This document shows positions 21,811 to 33,400 of a stretch of 64,000 nucleotides of DNA, piece by piece. Below the pieces are notes generated by a model. The model was not told the DNA's origin and did no database searches. It was given only the letters and a program-made list of their open reading frames with translations. The translations under genes were made by a program, and so were the position numbers. Origin of the DNA: Cryptosporidium bovis (Eukaryota; Apicomplexa; Conoidasida; Eucoccidiorida; Cryptosporidiidae). The DNA lies in assembly GCA_009768925.2 (NCBI GenBank), contig VHIT02000025.1:124001-188000 (forward strand), written 5' to 3'. The stretch's first letter is position 1; each line of letters starts with the position of its first letter.

Positions 21811-23850
21811 TCAGTACATTCCTCTAACTCTTCCATTTGTTTGAACTGCACCTGAAACAGTAGGGTATGGCATGGCACCAGAAGGTGCATATCTCCCCTG
21901 TGTGTTGCTATAGGGTCCGGGACGAATGTTACTAGTCTGATGGTGATAGACATGAGGAGAAACACCTGATGCTACAGCAGTTCTCTGATTATGATAAGGG
22001 TAAACATTTGACGTTGCCTGTTCAGAAAGACCAACAATGTTACCGCTGGATTGATCTTTGTGGGTATTCGCATCATATCCAGAGTTGATGCAAACACCAC
22101 TATTATTTACACTAGACGAGTTCCCGTCTCTTAGGCTATTTGCCTGATTTATATTAATGTTATCTGCATTAGCGGCACTGTGGGTGTAGTGAGATCCAAT
22201 CATAGGCATAATTGAGGGAGGAATCGAAACTCCCGAATTTGCACCCGATGCAGATGACGCATTTGAGTGATGTATTTGGCCATAACCTCCAGGCATGTAC
22301 ATACTAGACGCAGGACAAGGGTAACTAGAATAAACATAACGCGGATCATGTCTTCCACCATATCTTCCGTATATTTGTTGGTTGGTTAGAGCACCAGTGT
22401 GAATGGATTGCGGGGCAATATATGGATTCCTGAAGTAATCGTGATTATAATTAGAATTAGCGGCGGCAGCTGCGGCTGCTGCAGCTGCTGCAGCACTTGC
22501 TGCGGTAGAAATGGTGTTATTGTTTCTGGATCTAATTCCTCCAGAAGCACCCAAAACACCACCGCCTCCAATATTGCTACCACTTAAACCATTGCCGCTG
22601 TTATTGTTACTATTACTGTTTGAACCTCCTGCCATAATCTCCCTGGGAAGAGCTTTTTTGCATTCTACCCATTTATTATCGATTTGATGATCATAGTAAT
22701 GCCTCATTACCTCCTCAACAGACTCTGGAGACTCGTACTCAACAAATCCAAATCCTCTGTGTCTATTAGTGTCTCTATCAACCATAACACTAAGATTCTT
22801 AATACTGCCATATTTTCCAAAATGTTCTCTCAATTTATCATCTGAGCAACTCTGAGGCAATCCACCAACAAATATTTTGGTAGCGCTAAATCCAGTTGAA
22901 TGTCCACCACTATTTCTTGCATTTCCAGAACTACCACTAATACTTCCGATACTGCTGTTTGCGTTGCTGCTGCCAGACCCGATAACAGTTTCAGAGTTAT
23001 CATCCACTCCATCCGTATTCTGTATAGCACCTCTGGGAACAGCCCTTTTACAATCAATCTCTTTCCCATCAACTATTTGCGGTGAAGATAGGACTGCATC
23101 AACTGATTCTTCGGATGCAAATGTAATAAAACCGAATCCCCGTGATCTACCTGTTGATTTTTCAGTTAACACAACGGAGTCAACTATTTCACCATAAGGC
23201 GAGAAGTGAGTTCTAAGAGAAGCATTAGTTGTTACATCACAAAGTCCTCCGCAAAATATTTTTGCTGGAACAGTCGGACCAGAACTTCCAGAAACACTCG
23301 TGTTACCAGTATTAAAATTAACGCCATTACCACTCACAATACTGCCGCTTACATTCACATTGCTGTTGTTTGCATTTGTATTAGCATTGCTATTGTTTGC
23401 ACTTATACCAATTAAATCAGAATCTATACTACAAATGTTATAGTTAGTACCCACCCCCTGGCTAGTATTACTGTCACTATTATTGTCACCACTATTATTC
23501 AATCCTGATCCAATATTATTAGGCGAATCCGAAGTCAGACCTGTTTCCACAACTTCTAATTCATCCTTGTCATTCCCAACTGGCACCGATCCCAAATTGC
23601 CATCACCAGACCCTATATCACTTTTGTCTACGACTGCACCAAGGTCTAATTTACTAGGAGAATCTACTACTATCTTGCAGTTGAAATCCGATGTTTTAGA
23701 AAGGGAAACTCTGCTATTGGAAGTAGATAGACACTTGGAATCAACTTCAGTAGTCAAATCTACATTGCTGTCATTTGCCGATATATCTCCAACACCACCA
23801 ATGTTACTGTTATTACCAACATTACTAGTCTCTGCTTCTAAAGACGTCAT
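21811..23850 (-). CDS. Two-RRM RNA-binding protein (Musashi/DAZAP1/hnRNP A type)
   Basis: A 679-aa single-exon protein. RRM1 lies at about 197-275 (RNP2 IFCGGL, RNP1 RGFGFITF) and RRM2 at about 322-400 (RNP2 IFVGGL, RNP1 RGFGFVEY). Both end with the CKRAVPRG / CKKALPRE phrase typical of the Musashi, DAZAP1 and hnRNP A/B group, which bind single-stranded mRNA motifs and control splicing, stability or translation. The N-terminal 195 residues are Ser/Asn/Gly/Asp-rich and disordered. The C terminus has an uninterrupted alanine tract near 450-467, a Tyr/Ser/Gly/His-rich prion-like region and an RGMY end. The particular target is unknown. Start is the ATG at 23850; a 1.7-kb upstream gap carries E2F-like and paired GCATGC elements. 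Confidence 0.93.
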   Translation of the reverse strand: MTSLEAETSNVGNNSNIGGVGDISANDSNVDLTTEVDSKCLSTSNSRVSLSKTSDFNCKIVVDSPSKLDLGAVVDKSDIGSGDGNLGSVPVGNDKDELEVVETGLTSDSPNNIGSGLNNSGDNNSDSNTSQGVGTNYNICSIDSDLIGISANNSNANTNANNSNVNVSGSIVSGNGVNFNTGNTSVSGSSGPTVPAKIFCGGLCDVTTNASLRTHFSPYGEIVDSVVLTEKSTGRSRGFGFITFASEESVDAVLSSPQIVDGKEIDCKRAVPRGAIQNTDGVDDNSETVIGSGSSNANSSIGSISGSSGNARNSGGHSTGFSATKIFVGGLPQSCSDDKLREHFGKYGSIKNLSVMVDRDTNRHRGFGFVEYESPESVEEVMRHYYDHQIDNKWVECKKALPREIMAGGSNSNSNNNSGNGLSGSNIGGGGVLGASGGIRSRNNNTISTAASAAAAAAAAAAAANSNYNHDYFRNPYIAPQSIHTGALTNQQIYGRYGGRHDPRYVYSSYPCPASSMYMPGGYGQIHHSNASSASGANSGVSIPPSIMPMIGSHYTHSAANADNININQANSLRDGNSSSVNNSGVCINSGYDANTHKDQSSGNIVGLSEQATSNVYPYHNQRTAVASGVSPHVYHHQTSNIRPGPYSNTQGRYAPSGAMPYPTVSGAVQTNGRVRGMY
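22460..22502 (-). repeat. Alanine (GCN) codon run
   Basis: GCT/GCA/GCC codons in a row inside the RRM gene encode a poly-Ala tract. Because the codons are mixed, the tract is not a pure trinucleotide slip. Confidence 0.8.
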
Positions 23851-24400
23851 CTTTCCCCCTTATTAAATAACAAAGAAAAGATAACTTTTGGATTTAGTTC
23901 TATATATTAAGTATTCCCGTGTTTATTCGTTTTTACTTACGTTTTCAAAATTCAAACAAGTAACAGATAAACACATATACCTATAAACATACATATTCAT
24001 ATATAATGTATATACTTTATAAACGCCCGTTTTGACGATAGGTGAATATGCTACTTAATTATACTTTCATTCTAAGATCCCCTTAGGAGTAATACCCTTC
24101 TTTAGACCTTATGCTAATTCTCTTCTAACTTATTGGTATCTACTTATACACACACGAAACTACCAAAATCCTTGCACAATCTAAGAAATAAGAGTGTTAA
24201 TACCTGAACCAAATCTCAAGTAGTATAGAAATAAACAAACTGGTATATATATCAATTTATTTCAATATATTTACATATATATTTGTGAATGTATCTCATA
24301 CATCAATAATGTGCCTTTACATGTATATACTAATATTACAGGTGAATGCAAATATCACTGTCTGGAAAAAGAAAGAAAGAAGTCTCCTTTCTCAGCAAGT

Positions 24401-24437
24401 GTATATACATGTATATATATACATATATAATGTATAT
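24401..24437. repeat. AT/ACAT microsatellite
   Basis: About 37 bp built from GTATAT, ACATGT and ATATAT units. Confidence 0.8.
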
Positions 24438-24750
24438 CACTTGATACTTTTTTTTCGTTTTATAAACAATAATGATCAGAGTCGCTTATTTTTTCCCCAG
24501 AATAATTTTCACTCTATTTTTTTACACTTATTTCAGCCTAATCTTAGATATGTAAATGTATTGCTCTCTTTCTAGTACACTTGTTCCTTCTCAGAAAAAT
24601 TACGGAAAAAAAATATTAATGTGTATGTATTATTTATAAAAACGAAAACGAAGTAGAAAAAGTATAAACAGACGGGCGAAAAAACGCTATTTAAATCTTT
24701 ATGATTTTTATTTTTTCGTGTTACTCATTATCGAGAGACAGCTCGTTTTA

Positions 24751-24776
24751 GCGCCAGAATGGCGTCTTTCCGCGGG
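24751..24776. promoter_or_regulatory. Inverted E2F-like element with CCGCGG
   Basis: GCGCCA-GAA-TGGCG (24751-24764) reads the same on both strands around a 3-base centre. CCGCGG follows at 24770-24775. It is about 900 bp upstream of the RRM gene ATG. Confidence 0.45.
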
Positions 24777-25005
24777 AGCGATTTTTAACTTATTTTTTTT
24801 TCAAATAGAGGAATGAATAAATTTACCAAAGTATACGCAGAAATGTCTAAATTCATAAATATTTGAAAAACTGAGTCAATTTAGGATATTTTTGTTGCAT
24901 TTGGATTTTCAGTAGCTTTATAAATGTGTGCCTTCTTAAGTCCACCCATACTGGATATCTTCAAATTAATACCAAATGCAAAGGGACTGGCTGCCATATA
25001 GAAGC

Positions 25006-25024
25006 GCATGCAAATATGCATGCA
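25006..25024. promoter_or_regulatory. Paired GCATGCA sites 12 bp apart
   Basis: GCATGCA at 25006-25012 and TGCATGCA at 25017-25024; GCATGC starts at 25006 and 25018. Same spacing as the pairs at 15818 and 20589. Confidence 0.5.
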
Positions 25025-25524
25025 AACCATTTACTGGCTGCAAAATATGTTCATGTCATTAATGTTTCAATTTTTTTCAGTGTGAACTAAAATTTGTATG
25101 TTTTGCTCTATCATTTTGTTTTTTAGTTTATCGTAAGGTGTTTTTCCAAAAGAAAGCATTTGGAGGTGGCTTTTATTTCGTTTTGTTTTGCTTTTTCACA
25201 TTTTTCCCATTAAACCTGAAATAGAATTAGATATTGGACGCACAAGTGAACCAACAATGTACAATCTTTTTTCGTCTCTGGTAGAGTTTGCTAAAGAGTG
25301 GTTAAGGAGGAGAAGAGGATGACGTTTGGACAGGGTGGAGACGAAAATGAAAAAACACAATGTGTAGAAGCAAGATAGAAGGGTGGGGGAAGTGATTTGC
25401 ATAGATGAAGCAAAATAAAAATACTCAAAGGTAACATATACAAATTAAAAAAGAGATGATGCGTTGTAATTACTACCATCATGTATATATATTTAAGTAC
25501 TTGAAATGGAATGACATTTTCAAG

Positions 25525-26943
25525 TTACACGGATGGGAGAAGTATCCAGCAAAGTGGGATCTGAATAATTGAGAAAATTATGATGACAAAAGTAAGCCCA
25601 GATTGTTGTATCATGCTATATTGGTTGCTTAATTTATGATTTGAAATAACCTTAAGCATTAAATAAACAACGAGTGAAGAGGACAATGAAATGTATATAA
25701 AAAAGAACCAGAATACATGGTTTCTTTTTCCACCAATAAAAAGTAGGATAATGTCACAAAGCACAATGGATGTGTACTTGTAGCCCATTGAACTGAATAA
25801 ATCCAAGGTTGTTAGTACTCTACCTGCGAATATATAAGATACAAGTTGGAACAGTATAATTTCAGCTATTAATAATACAATTGAGAATGTGGCAGTTGAC
25901 CCGAGAATCTGTGGATTAAATTGTGAAAACACGCCATTAATTACACCATCAGCCAAGACATAGGTTATAAATCCCATTAATGGAATATAAAGGTCGGAAA
26001 AAAGTGTTGGAAGAGCACTCATATCCGATTCACTTCGAGAAGATATTGACGTTTGGTAATTTTCATAGGAAAGAGACCGGCTGTTTATGTTGTTTCCATG
26101 TGTAAAAAAAGTAATAAACGGACAAATCATAAATAATAATTTTTTTAATACATATTCATGACTAACAACAAAGTGGGACTTTAATGATGCAATTGTCTGT
26201 GGGAACCATAATTGAAGTTGGCTTATTTTTTCAGAATTAAGACCAGCTGTCTCTTTTACTGTATTTGACACTATCCCCATGACCAGCTGAGATGTTGTGT
26301 TATTATTAAAGTTGAGGATTCCAAAATTGGAGTTGTTGTTTTCAAATTGGGAGGTAAAGGATTGTGTGTTATCATTTGTTGAAGTTGTATTATTGTTACC
26401 TATTTTTCCACTAACGGACTCAAATCCTAAACCAAAGGTGTTTTTGTCCGAGTTTGAGTTTAAATTAGAAATGTACCCCGATAAATTATTGTTATTCTGT
26501 GATGAGAATGAACCACAACTATTTCCCGATATCGCTTCATTATTTAAACTATTGCCATAGTTACCACCATCTATTGTTCCACCTAAATTTGAGAATAAAT
26601 TGTCGCTTATATCGTTATTTCTTACACCACCAATAGGTGCTGTAACATTTGCACTAAATACATTGTTCCCACCAACACCGGGATTACTCAGACAATTTCC
26701 GTTCAAATTTTGATTGCTCCAGTTGTAATAATTGGCTTGGTGTTTGTTTGCATTCACACCGTGAGCTCCATTAGATCCTCCAGCAAAATCATTGTGGGGT
26801 CCTGATTGAAACCCACTATCAATATGATTGTTTACGTCAAATGGGTTATTTAGGGGTTTATTTATCAATGAATTACCATAATTACCCACTATCCCATTGT
26901 CTCTCTTTCTATTAAGGTGGTTATTATAGTCAATATTGTTCAT
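25525..26943 (-). CDS. YIF1: YIF1-family Golgi/ER vesicle trafficking protein
   Basis: YIF1 pairs with YIP1 in ER-Golgi vesicle biogenesis and binds Rab (Ypt) GTPases. The protein is 472 aa. The N-terminal half (1-220) is very rich in Asn, Gly and Ser and lacks homology. The YIF1 domain follows at about 228-470 with the marker LKSHFVVSHEYVLKKL before the first membrane region, DLYIPLMGFITYVLADG as the next span, and then three or four further hydrophobic spans ending at the C terminus. That arrangement, a cytosolic N terminus and about five spans, is standard for the family. YIF1 proteins are usually 300-370 aa, so the Asn-rich extension accounts for the extra length. Single exon; the start is the ATG at 26943. 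The gene is divergent from choline kinase. Confidence 0.9.
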   Translation of the reverse strand: MNNIDYNNHLNRKRDNGIVGNYGNSLINKPLNNPFDVNNHIDSGFQSGPHNDFAGGSNGAHGVNANKHQANYYNWSNQNLNGNCLSNPGVGGNNVFSANVTAPIGGVRNNDISDNLFSNLGGTIDGGNYGNSLNNEAISGNSCGSFSSQNNNNLSGYISNLNSNSDKNTFGLGFESVSGKIGNNNTTSTNDNTQSFTSQFENNNSNFGILNFNNNTTSQLVMGIVSNTVKETAGLNSEKISQLQLWFPQTIASLKSHFVVSHEYVLKKLLFMICPFITFFTHGNNINSRSLSYENYQTSISSRSESDMSALPTLFSDLYIPLMGFITYVLADGVINGVFSQFNPQILGSTATFSIVLLIAEIILFQLVSYIFAGRVLTTLDLFSSMGYKYTSIVLCDIILLFIGGKRNHVFWFFFIYISLSSSLVVYLMLKVISNHKLSNQYSMIQQSGLTFVIIIFSIIQIPLCWILLPSV

Positions 26944-27834
26944 TTTCTTATGTTTGTGTTTAATTTATAACTAAAAATCTACCTTGCAAATTAAATATAT
27001 AACCAATGTTCTAGTAAAATAGTTATTTAAACGAACTTAATCTTATTATTCTGTTTTATATTTGCTTATTGTACTGTCTGTGAGCCAACAAATACAAACA
27101 TGTGCATATCTAAAAATATATATAATATACTAGTTTTCAAATAAACTCTACATATACATGCATGAACCAACTCAGGTAAGAAGCTTCCATTCACATTCAA
27201 TTGTTAAAAACCACATAAAATCGAAGGAAGCGCTTCTATTAGTCACAATTAGCTCGTTTTCTTGCTTTTAGTGAGTATAATGGGCCAATTTCAAACTACA
27301 CATCAAGATATTATCTAAAATGTTATATCAGTATTGTATATTTCAGATGTGGGTACAATAATAAGAACTTTTACTTCCGTTTCTAGATATAAAGAATGAA
27401 ATAAACCAGTTATTTACCTAAATGATAACTTCAATGACAATTTATAATTAAAAAAGACAAAATTTTAAACTTTAACAATCAATTACTTTGAAATATAGGA
27501 AAAAACCCCATATATAGTAAAATTAGTATCAAGACATCTTTAGGCGGCATGCTTCTATTTGTGTTGATTTAATGTAGCATATAGGTAGAATGTCCAAGCG
27601 AAAGTAAAGAGGTAACAAGGCTGCGAAGTGAGGTGGAAAATAATTCAATTTTATTTTTTAACGGCAATTACACTGACTAAATAGGCTACTAGTAGTGCGT
27701 GATGACAGTAAGAAGTTGATGCTGCAGTGGACAACTGGAATACAATACGCTGCTGTTTAACTGTGACTATTGAAATTACACGTAGTTGGCATAAATGGAA
27801 AAAGAAAAGCAATAGAAAGAATAAAAATTTTGAA
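26944..27834. promoter_or_regulatory. Divergent promoter, YIF1 (-) and choline kinase (+)
   Basis: An 891-bp AT-rich interval. It has TGCATG at 27159-27164 and GCATGC at 27547-27552, the latter about 290 bp upstream of the choline kinase ATG. No other feature is evident. Confidence 0.5.
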
Positions 27835-29274
27835 ATGGAGCTTTCTAATGGTCATTTGGATATAAAAACCGGAGGATTTTCCGAAAATGGTGAATCTGCA
27901 GTGGGAAACGAGAATAACATTAATTTTCTTACTGAAGAGTTGCAAAGGAAGTTGTTGGAAGCAAGAGAGATATGTTGGAGTTTATTGAACACCGGAGTAT
28001 GTAGTTGTTGCAATTCTGAAGATTTGCTGACTTCTAAGTTATTAACAGGAGGGCTTTCGAATATATTGGTTAAGGTTAAAATAGAGAAAGATAAGTTTTG
28101 TGATAAAATGCTCAAGGCAAATGAAAATTTGTACACACGTGGTCATTCCGGTCTCAAAAACAGGAGTAAAGACAACTTAGAGTGCCCTATTACAAACTTA
28201 AGAGTACGTTTCTATAACCAAAATAGGAAGTTGTTTATAAACGAGAAGCGTGAGATAATTATACAAAATATACTTTCAGAAAGCGGATTTTTAAAGCCCG
28301 TTATATTTTCCTTCAATGGTGGTCAGGTAGAAGAGTATGTCGAAGGAAGGACTCTTGAGGTAGAGGACGTAAGAACGAGAAAAGTTTATCTCTCAATAGC
28401 CAAAAAAATAGCACATTTACATTCAATTAAAGTGCCTTCTGAACTATCTTCTAACGTAATTGAGGAGTATAATCAAAACATAATGAGTGCAAGTAGCAGT
28501 ATATCTATACTGTGGCCTACACTGGACGATTGGTTGTTAAGGGCTGAGAAAATTGTAAACAATAGAATAAATTTTATGAAAGTGGATTTCGTTAAATTGA
28601 GTGGCTTAATTAACAAGATAAGGGATTATTTACATGTAAACTACGATGGTGGATTATTAAGTCCAAATTCAATAGTTATTTCGCACTGTGACTTGCTTCC
28701 AGGAAACATTATCGAAACTCGTTATAAAGATCACGTTTTTATTGATTATGAGTTTTCCGGAACTGCAGAAAGAGCTTTTGATTTAGGTAATCATTTTTGC
28801 GAATGGGCAGGATTTTCTTGTGAATGGAGACATTTGCCTAATGAAAATCAATTACGTGAATTTATTATAGAATACATAAAAAATCTTACTATCATTAAAG
28901 ACAGTAACTCAGGAACTATGTGTGAGATTGAGCCTGAAAACATTCAATTTTCAAATTCTTTGAACAATATCAGTACTTTTACTAATGACAATGCGAGTGG
29001 CGGTAAATATGCATGTAACTCCGATAGTAAAAATCAATATGAGTTACTTATTGACAATTATATACATTCTATTAAAGCCTTTATGATTATCTCAAATATA
29101 TATTGGGGACTTTGGGCGATTTGCAAATCAGAAGTTAATATATCTAATACCAATAATACCTGCTTTGACTACAAATCATATGGTTATAGAAAACTCAGTT
29201 CTGTTGTTAATGAACCTTACTTCTGCAGCATTTTGAACAATATTTGTCCATTATTTGACTTTAACTTTTTTTAA
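27835..29274 (+). CDS. Choline/ethanolamine kinase
   Basis: First enzyme of the Kennedy (CDP-choline) route: phosphorylates choline (or ethanolamine) with ATP for phosphatidylcholine synthesis. The model is 479 aa. The ATP-loop phrase LLTGGLSNILVKV lies near residue 70, the Brenner-type catalytic loop is ISHCDLLPGN near 283, and the choline kinase motif is FIDYEFSGTAERAFDLGNHF near 302-322, followed by CEWAG. The C-terminal helices around IYWGLWAI also fit. The frame is open to a GTG at 27727; the first ATG is 27835 and the family homology begins well after it. A Cys-rich phrase (CSCC) near residue 55 and Asn/Ser-rich insertions are lineage features. Choline versus ethanolamine preference cannot be told from the sequence. 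It is probably cytosolic. Confidence 0.93.
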   Translation: MELSNGHLDIKTGGFSENGESAVGNENNINFLTEELQRKLLEAREICWSLLNTGVCSCCNSEDLLTSKLLTGGLSNILVKVKIEKDKFCDKMLKANENLYTRGHSGLKNRSKDNLECPITNLRVRFYNQNRKLFINEKREIIIQNILSESGFLKPVIFSFNGGQVEEYVEGRTLEVEDVRTRKVYLSIAKKIAHLHSIKVPSELSSNVIEEYNQNIMSASSSISILWPTLDDWLLRAEKIVNNRINFMKVDFVKLSGLINKIRDYLHVNYDGGLLSPNSIVISHCDLLPGNIIETRYKDHVFIDYEFSGTAERAFDLGNHFCEWAGFSCEWRHLPNENQLREFIIEYIKNLTIIKDSNSGTMCEIEPENIQFSNSLNNISTFTNDNASGGKYACNSDSKNQYELLIDNYIHSIKAFMIISNIYWGLWAICKSEVNISNTNNTCFDYKSYGYRKLSSVVNEPYFCSILNNICPLFDFNFF

Positions 29275-30472
29275 AAGAAATTTTCATTGCTTTGGTTTTT
29301 AGAGTTTATTATTTGTCAATTGTTGGTTCACTAGTTTATTGTGTATTACTAATACCTATACATATTTAGACTAAAATGAATGAGGAGATTGATTAAATAA
29401 AATATATTCAGTACAAATTCTGTTGAGTTTAATTGCAACGCACGCACTACGACTCAATTAGGCACTATATCTGGCCTTTCTTCTTATTACTATATTCCCG
29501 GCTATATTTATTCTTATTTCTTGAATCTAAATTTTCAAATATTGTCCGTAAATAGGTTATATAAACCATGTTTGGTGTTATTGGCTTGTTTGAATAAATT
29601 TACCTTATTTCCTAAGCATTTTAATTTGTTTATTATCATTCTGATTTTTTGAGTTTATATAGATGAGTAATGGGCCAACTATGTTTAGATTAATTCCTCT
29701 AGGTTATTCCGTTTGACTATTTACTTTCATTATCATGTTTTCCAGTTTGCCTGTTTGTGTTTACTCCCGCCTATTATGTTCTGACCTTTGGACAGTGTTA
29801 CTCATTTTGTCCCGATTATTCAGTGAAATAATGAAGCAAATTACATTTCACATATTCCCCATTTTATGTTTATAGTTTGTCAGCATTAAAATACAGACGA
29901 AACCAATACAACTAAGTGAAAACCTAAGCTGCACATTCTACGCTATTCTTCGCCAGATAAAACAGTAGTTATTCTACTACTGGTGCTATATCCTGTTACC
30001 CTTTACGTAAGTTACATGCAATGAGACAAATTCACAGACATGTATGTTAGTGACAAACGAGATGGCGCCATTGCATTAGGTTCGGCGCCATGAAATAGTA
30101 ATTTCCTGACTAGTAGCAATGGAGTTTAGAAGAAAGTCGGGAAAAAAAATAAAAAGGCAAGAAAAAGAGTATATAAAGGAAAAATAGGTTACACAATTTT
30201 GACAGAAAGCTTAGGGTAAAATTTGATTTGATTTATCTTCACATAATACGCGAAGGCCAATAATTTTTTTTAATCAGTGGTAACTATTGTTTTTTCTCTA
30301 AATGTTTGATATAAACGAATGAAGAGATAAGAGTAAGGTGAAATTGTGATAAAAGGCGAGTAAAATAACAGTATAGTGGTGAATAGACAAATAACAGGCA
30401 CTTTATTTACTTCTGGGAGCAGGAAAGTATATTTTTGGAATTGGTATAGTAAATTTAAAGGTTTTGGAAAGA
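29275..30472. promoter_or_regulatory. Upstream region of the RNA polymerase I gene
   Basis: A 1.2-kb interval between two + genes. Two E2F-type sites lie close together: TGGCGCCA at 30063-30070 and CGGCGCCA at 30083-30090, about 400 bp upstream of the ATG. The rest is AT-rich with no coding signal. Confidence 0.55.
30063..30090. promoter_or_regulatory. Tandem TGGCGCCA / CGGCGCCA E2F-type sites
   Basis: Cores at 30063-30070 and 30083-30090, start-to-start spacing 20 bp (about two helical turns). TGGCGCCA is a recognised over-represented upstream motif in Cryptosporidium. Confidence 0.6.
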
Positions 30473-33400
30473 ATGAATTTATCTCCAATATGTTCCGATA
30501 TTCACAGTGCCACATTTGAACTTTTGAATGCCTCTGAGGTAAAAAAACTTTCGGTGTGCCACGTAACTTCAACAATTACATTTGAGTCCACAGGAGAGAG
30601 TAAAATCGGTGGCTTGCACGACTTAAGAATGGGTCCATTGAACAATAGGGATTTTTGTGGTACATGCGGAAGCAGAAACGACTGTCCAGGTCATATAGGC
30701 CACATAGAGCTTGAGCTTCCAGCATTTCATCCATTATTTTTGGGAAAATTGGTTAGATTATTAAAGTGTTGTTGTTGGCATTGTTGTTGTATAAGAATCC
30801 CAAAAGGAGCGTGTTTAAAATACGTAAGAAAATTCGAGTCTATTGCAGGTGAATTGAATAAAGAACACCTTGGTGGAATTGATGCTCTTTCTTCAAATTC
30901 ATATTCGCTAGAAAAGTGGGAGGAGATCAAGAAAGAATTTTTTGATAAAGCCTCTAAGTATACAAAATGTAGCTCATGCGGCAATAGTTTTAAGGGACAG
31001 GTGAAAGAATCTCAACTTGGTATTGGAATCACATTATCGTGGCCGGAAGGTTCGATGCCACCAGTGAGTTTGTCTAGCACCTGGAGTGAGTCCTTACTCA
31101 CCGGCGAGGATGAAACTGAGGAGAAAAATGAAAATTCTAAGAGAAAAAGGAGAGATGGTGTAACAAGTGTAAAAAACACTAAAATTCCTAATATGAGAAG
31201 AGATTTTGAGGATGATTTTAGTTTAAGCATTCCACAAGAAGCGAAAACTCATACAAAACAAGGGAAAGGAACAATAGTGCAGCATTTTCAGGCATTTCAG
31301 ATTGTTCCAATAATTAAGAATGTGTGGAACAACAATAAAAAATTACTCGAATACCTATTCCCTGTTTGTAAAAGACTATCATGGGAAGCATTCTTTTTGT
31401 TTGTAATACCAGTGCCAGCAAACAAATTTAGACCGATGGGAATCACCTCGGGGAGGAATATGCCATTGTTGCATCCAAGAACATCAGGTTTGTTAAATAT
31501 ATTGACTGCAAACGAGCGTCTCAAATTTTATATTGATTTGCAAAGAAAAGAAGGGGAAAATGATTCTGATGTTAATAGCGAATTATTTTCAAACTTGGTA
31601 AATTACTCATCTTCTCTTCAGGAGAAAATAAATACATATTTGGATCAAACAAAGAGTTTTAAACCGTCTTCAGCTGCTCCAGGTATAAGACAATGGTTGG
31701 AAAAGAAAGCAGGCGTAATACGTCAGAAAATGATGGGAAAAAGAGTTAACTACTCGGCTAGAACTGTTATAGGCCCAGATCCTTATTTGGAAGCAAATGA
31801 AATAGGGGTTCCATTGGCATTTGCACTAAATTTGACCATACCGGAGAGAATAAACAAACATAATGTGACATTAGCGTCCAAATTGGTTGAAAACGGCAGT
31901 AATTTGTATCCAGGAGCGAATAAATTGCTATTGGGTGGAGTTCTATATGATTTATCACGTTTGGATGCAAATCAAAGGAAAGCAAAGGCAAGACTGTTAT
32001 TATCATCTGTATTGTCTGCTTCAAATCCGTTTCAAAGTAATAGTCATCCAATAGTTTACAGACACCTCTTTGACGGCGATATAGTTTTAATGAATAGACA
32101 ACCCACACTCCACAGGCCAAGTATAATGGCTCATCGCATAAGAATTCAGCCTAAAGATAATATAATGAGACTGAACTATGTGAACTGTGGTACGTATAAT
32201 GCAGATTTTGATGGTGATGAAATGAATCTTCATTTACCTCAGTCCTTGTTTTCGAGATCTGAGGCAAAATATATAATGGACGCCTCTAGACAGTATTCAG
32301 TCCCTAAAAGTGGGGAGCCATTGAGAGGTTTAATCCAGGATTCGTGTATAGGTGGTACTTTTTTGACAGTAAAGTCAACATTTTTGAATAAAGAGGAATA
32401 TTTTCACCTTATTTATACCTCTCTCAGTTTTATATTGGACAAGAAACACTCTGCTATATCAACCAGTCCAATGCTCTATTCGTCTTCCGGTCAGGTTGTT
32501 TTTGGTTCTAAAAACAGGTATTCGGAGGTGAATTATCCGCTTGGCAAGATTAAGGTCGATGAATCTATTCTTAGAGATCACATTGACACAAATTCAGAAG
32601 TTAACTTAGAATGCAGCAGTGGTAGTAGTTCGGGTTTCGAGATTGAATTAAATCCACGAGATTTGCATACCAATTGTATCAATAATAACATTATACTAGA
32701 ATCTCCGGCAATACTCAAGCCGGTGCCTTACTGGACTGGCAAACAAGTATTTACTTCTTTGTTGAAAACCTTACTTTATAATCTAGTTAGCAAAGATCCG
32801 AAGGTATATGCAGGACTGAATCTCGTTTCAAGAAGCAGAACTCCAGGTGACTCTTGGAGTGGAAAAGAAGATGGGGAAACAGATGAGGCTGTTGTTATTA
32901 TTAGAAATAGTGAATTGCTTCAGGGAGTGATAGATAAGAACCAAATAGGATCCAATTCGTACTGTTTGGTTCATTTATGTACTGAATTGGTTGGTCCATT
33001 ATTCAGCGGAAAATTGATTTCAGCACTGTTTAACTTATCCCAAGCGTTTTTACAAATGAGAGGGTTTACTTGTAGTATAAGTGACATGTTATTAACGCAA
33101 AAGGCTGAGAGGGAGAGGTTAGACTTAATTAGAAAATACAGCCAGGCATCTGCATATATTCAAGAGGCCTTTCAGTACCATGTTTTTAAAGAAACAGGAT
33201 TTGAAAATGACCTTAGAAACGAGTCCTACTTTGGAAATAGTTTTAATAGTTCAGTGTTAGGTTCACAAGATAGCACTTTCTTTGAGACTAAGGATCTGAT
33301 AGGAAAATTAAGGGAGTTAAAGAAGCTTAGACACAATAAAAACAAAAATAGAATGAGCGATTCTAGTTCATATTCAACTGACGACGTCATTGATTTTTCG

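Larger units (their letters stand above)
23851..25524. other. 1.7-kb intergenic region upstream of the RRM gene
   Basis: Between the RRM gene start and the YIF1 stop (both -). It holds an AT/ACAT repeat around 24401-24437, an inverted GCGCCA/TGGCG element with a nearby CCGCGG (24751-24776) and paired GCATGC sites (25006-25024). The short frames at 24285 and 25196-25482 look non-coding. Confidence 0.5.

Noticed and set aside
27727-27834. N-terminal extension of choline kinase
   Set aside because: It would begin with GTG; eukaryotic nuclear genes use ATG, found at 27835.
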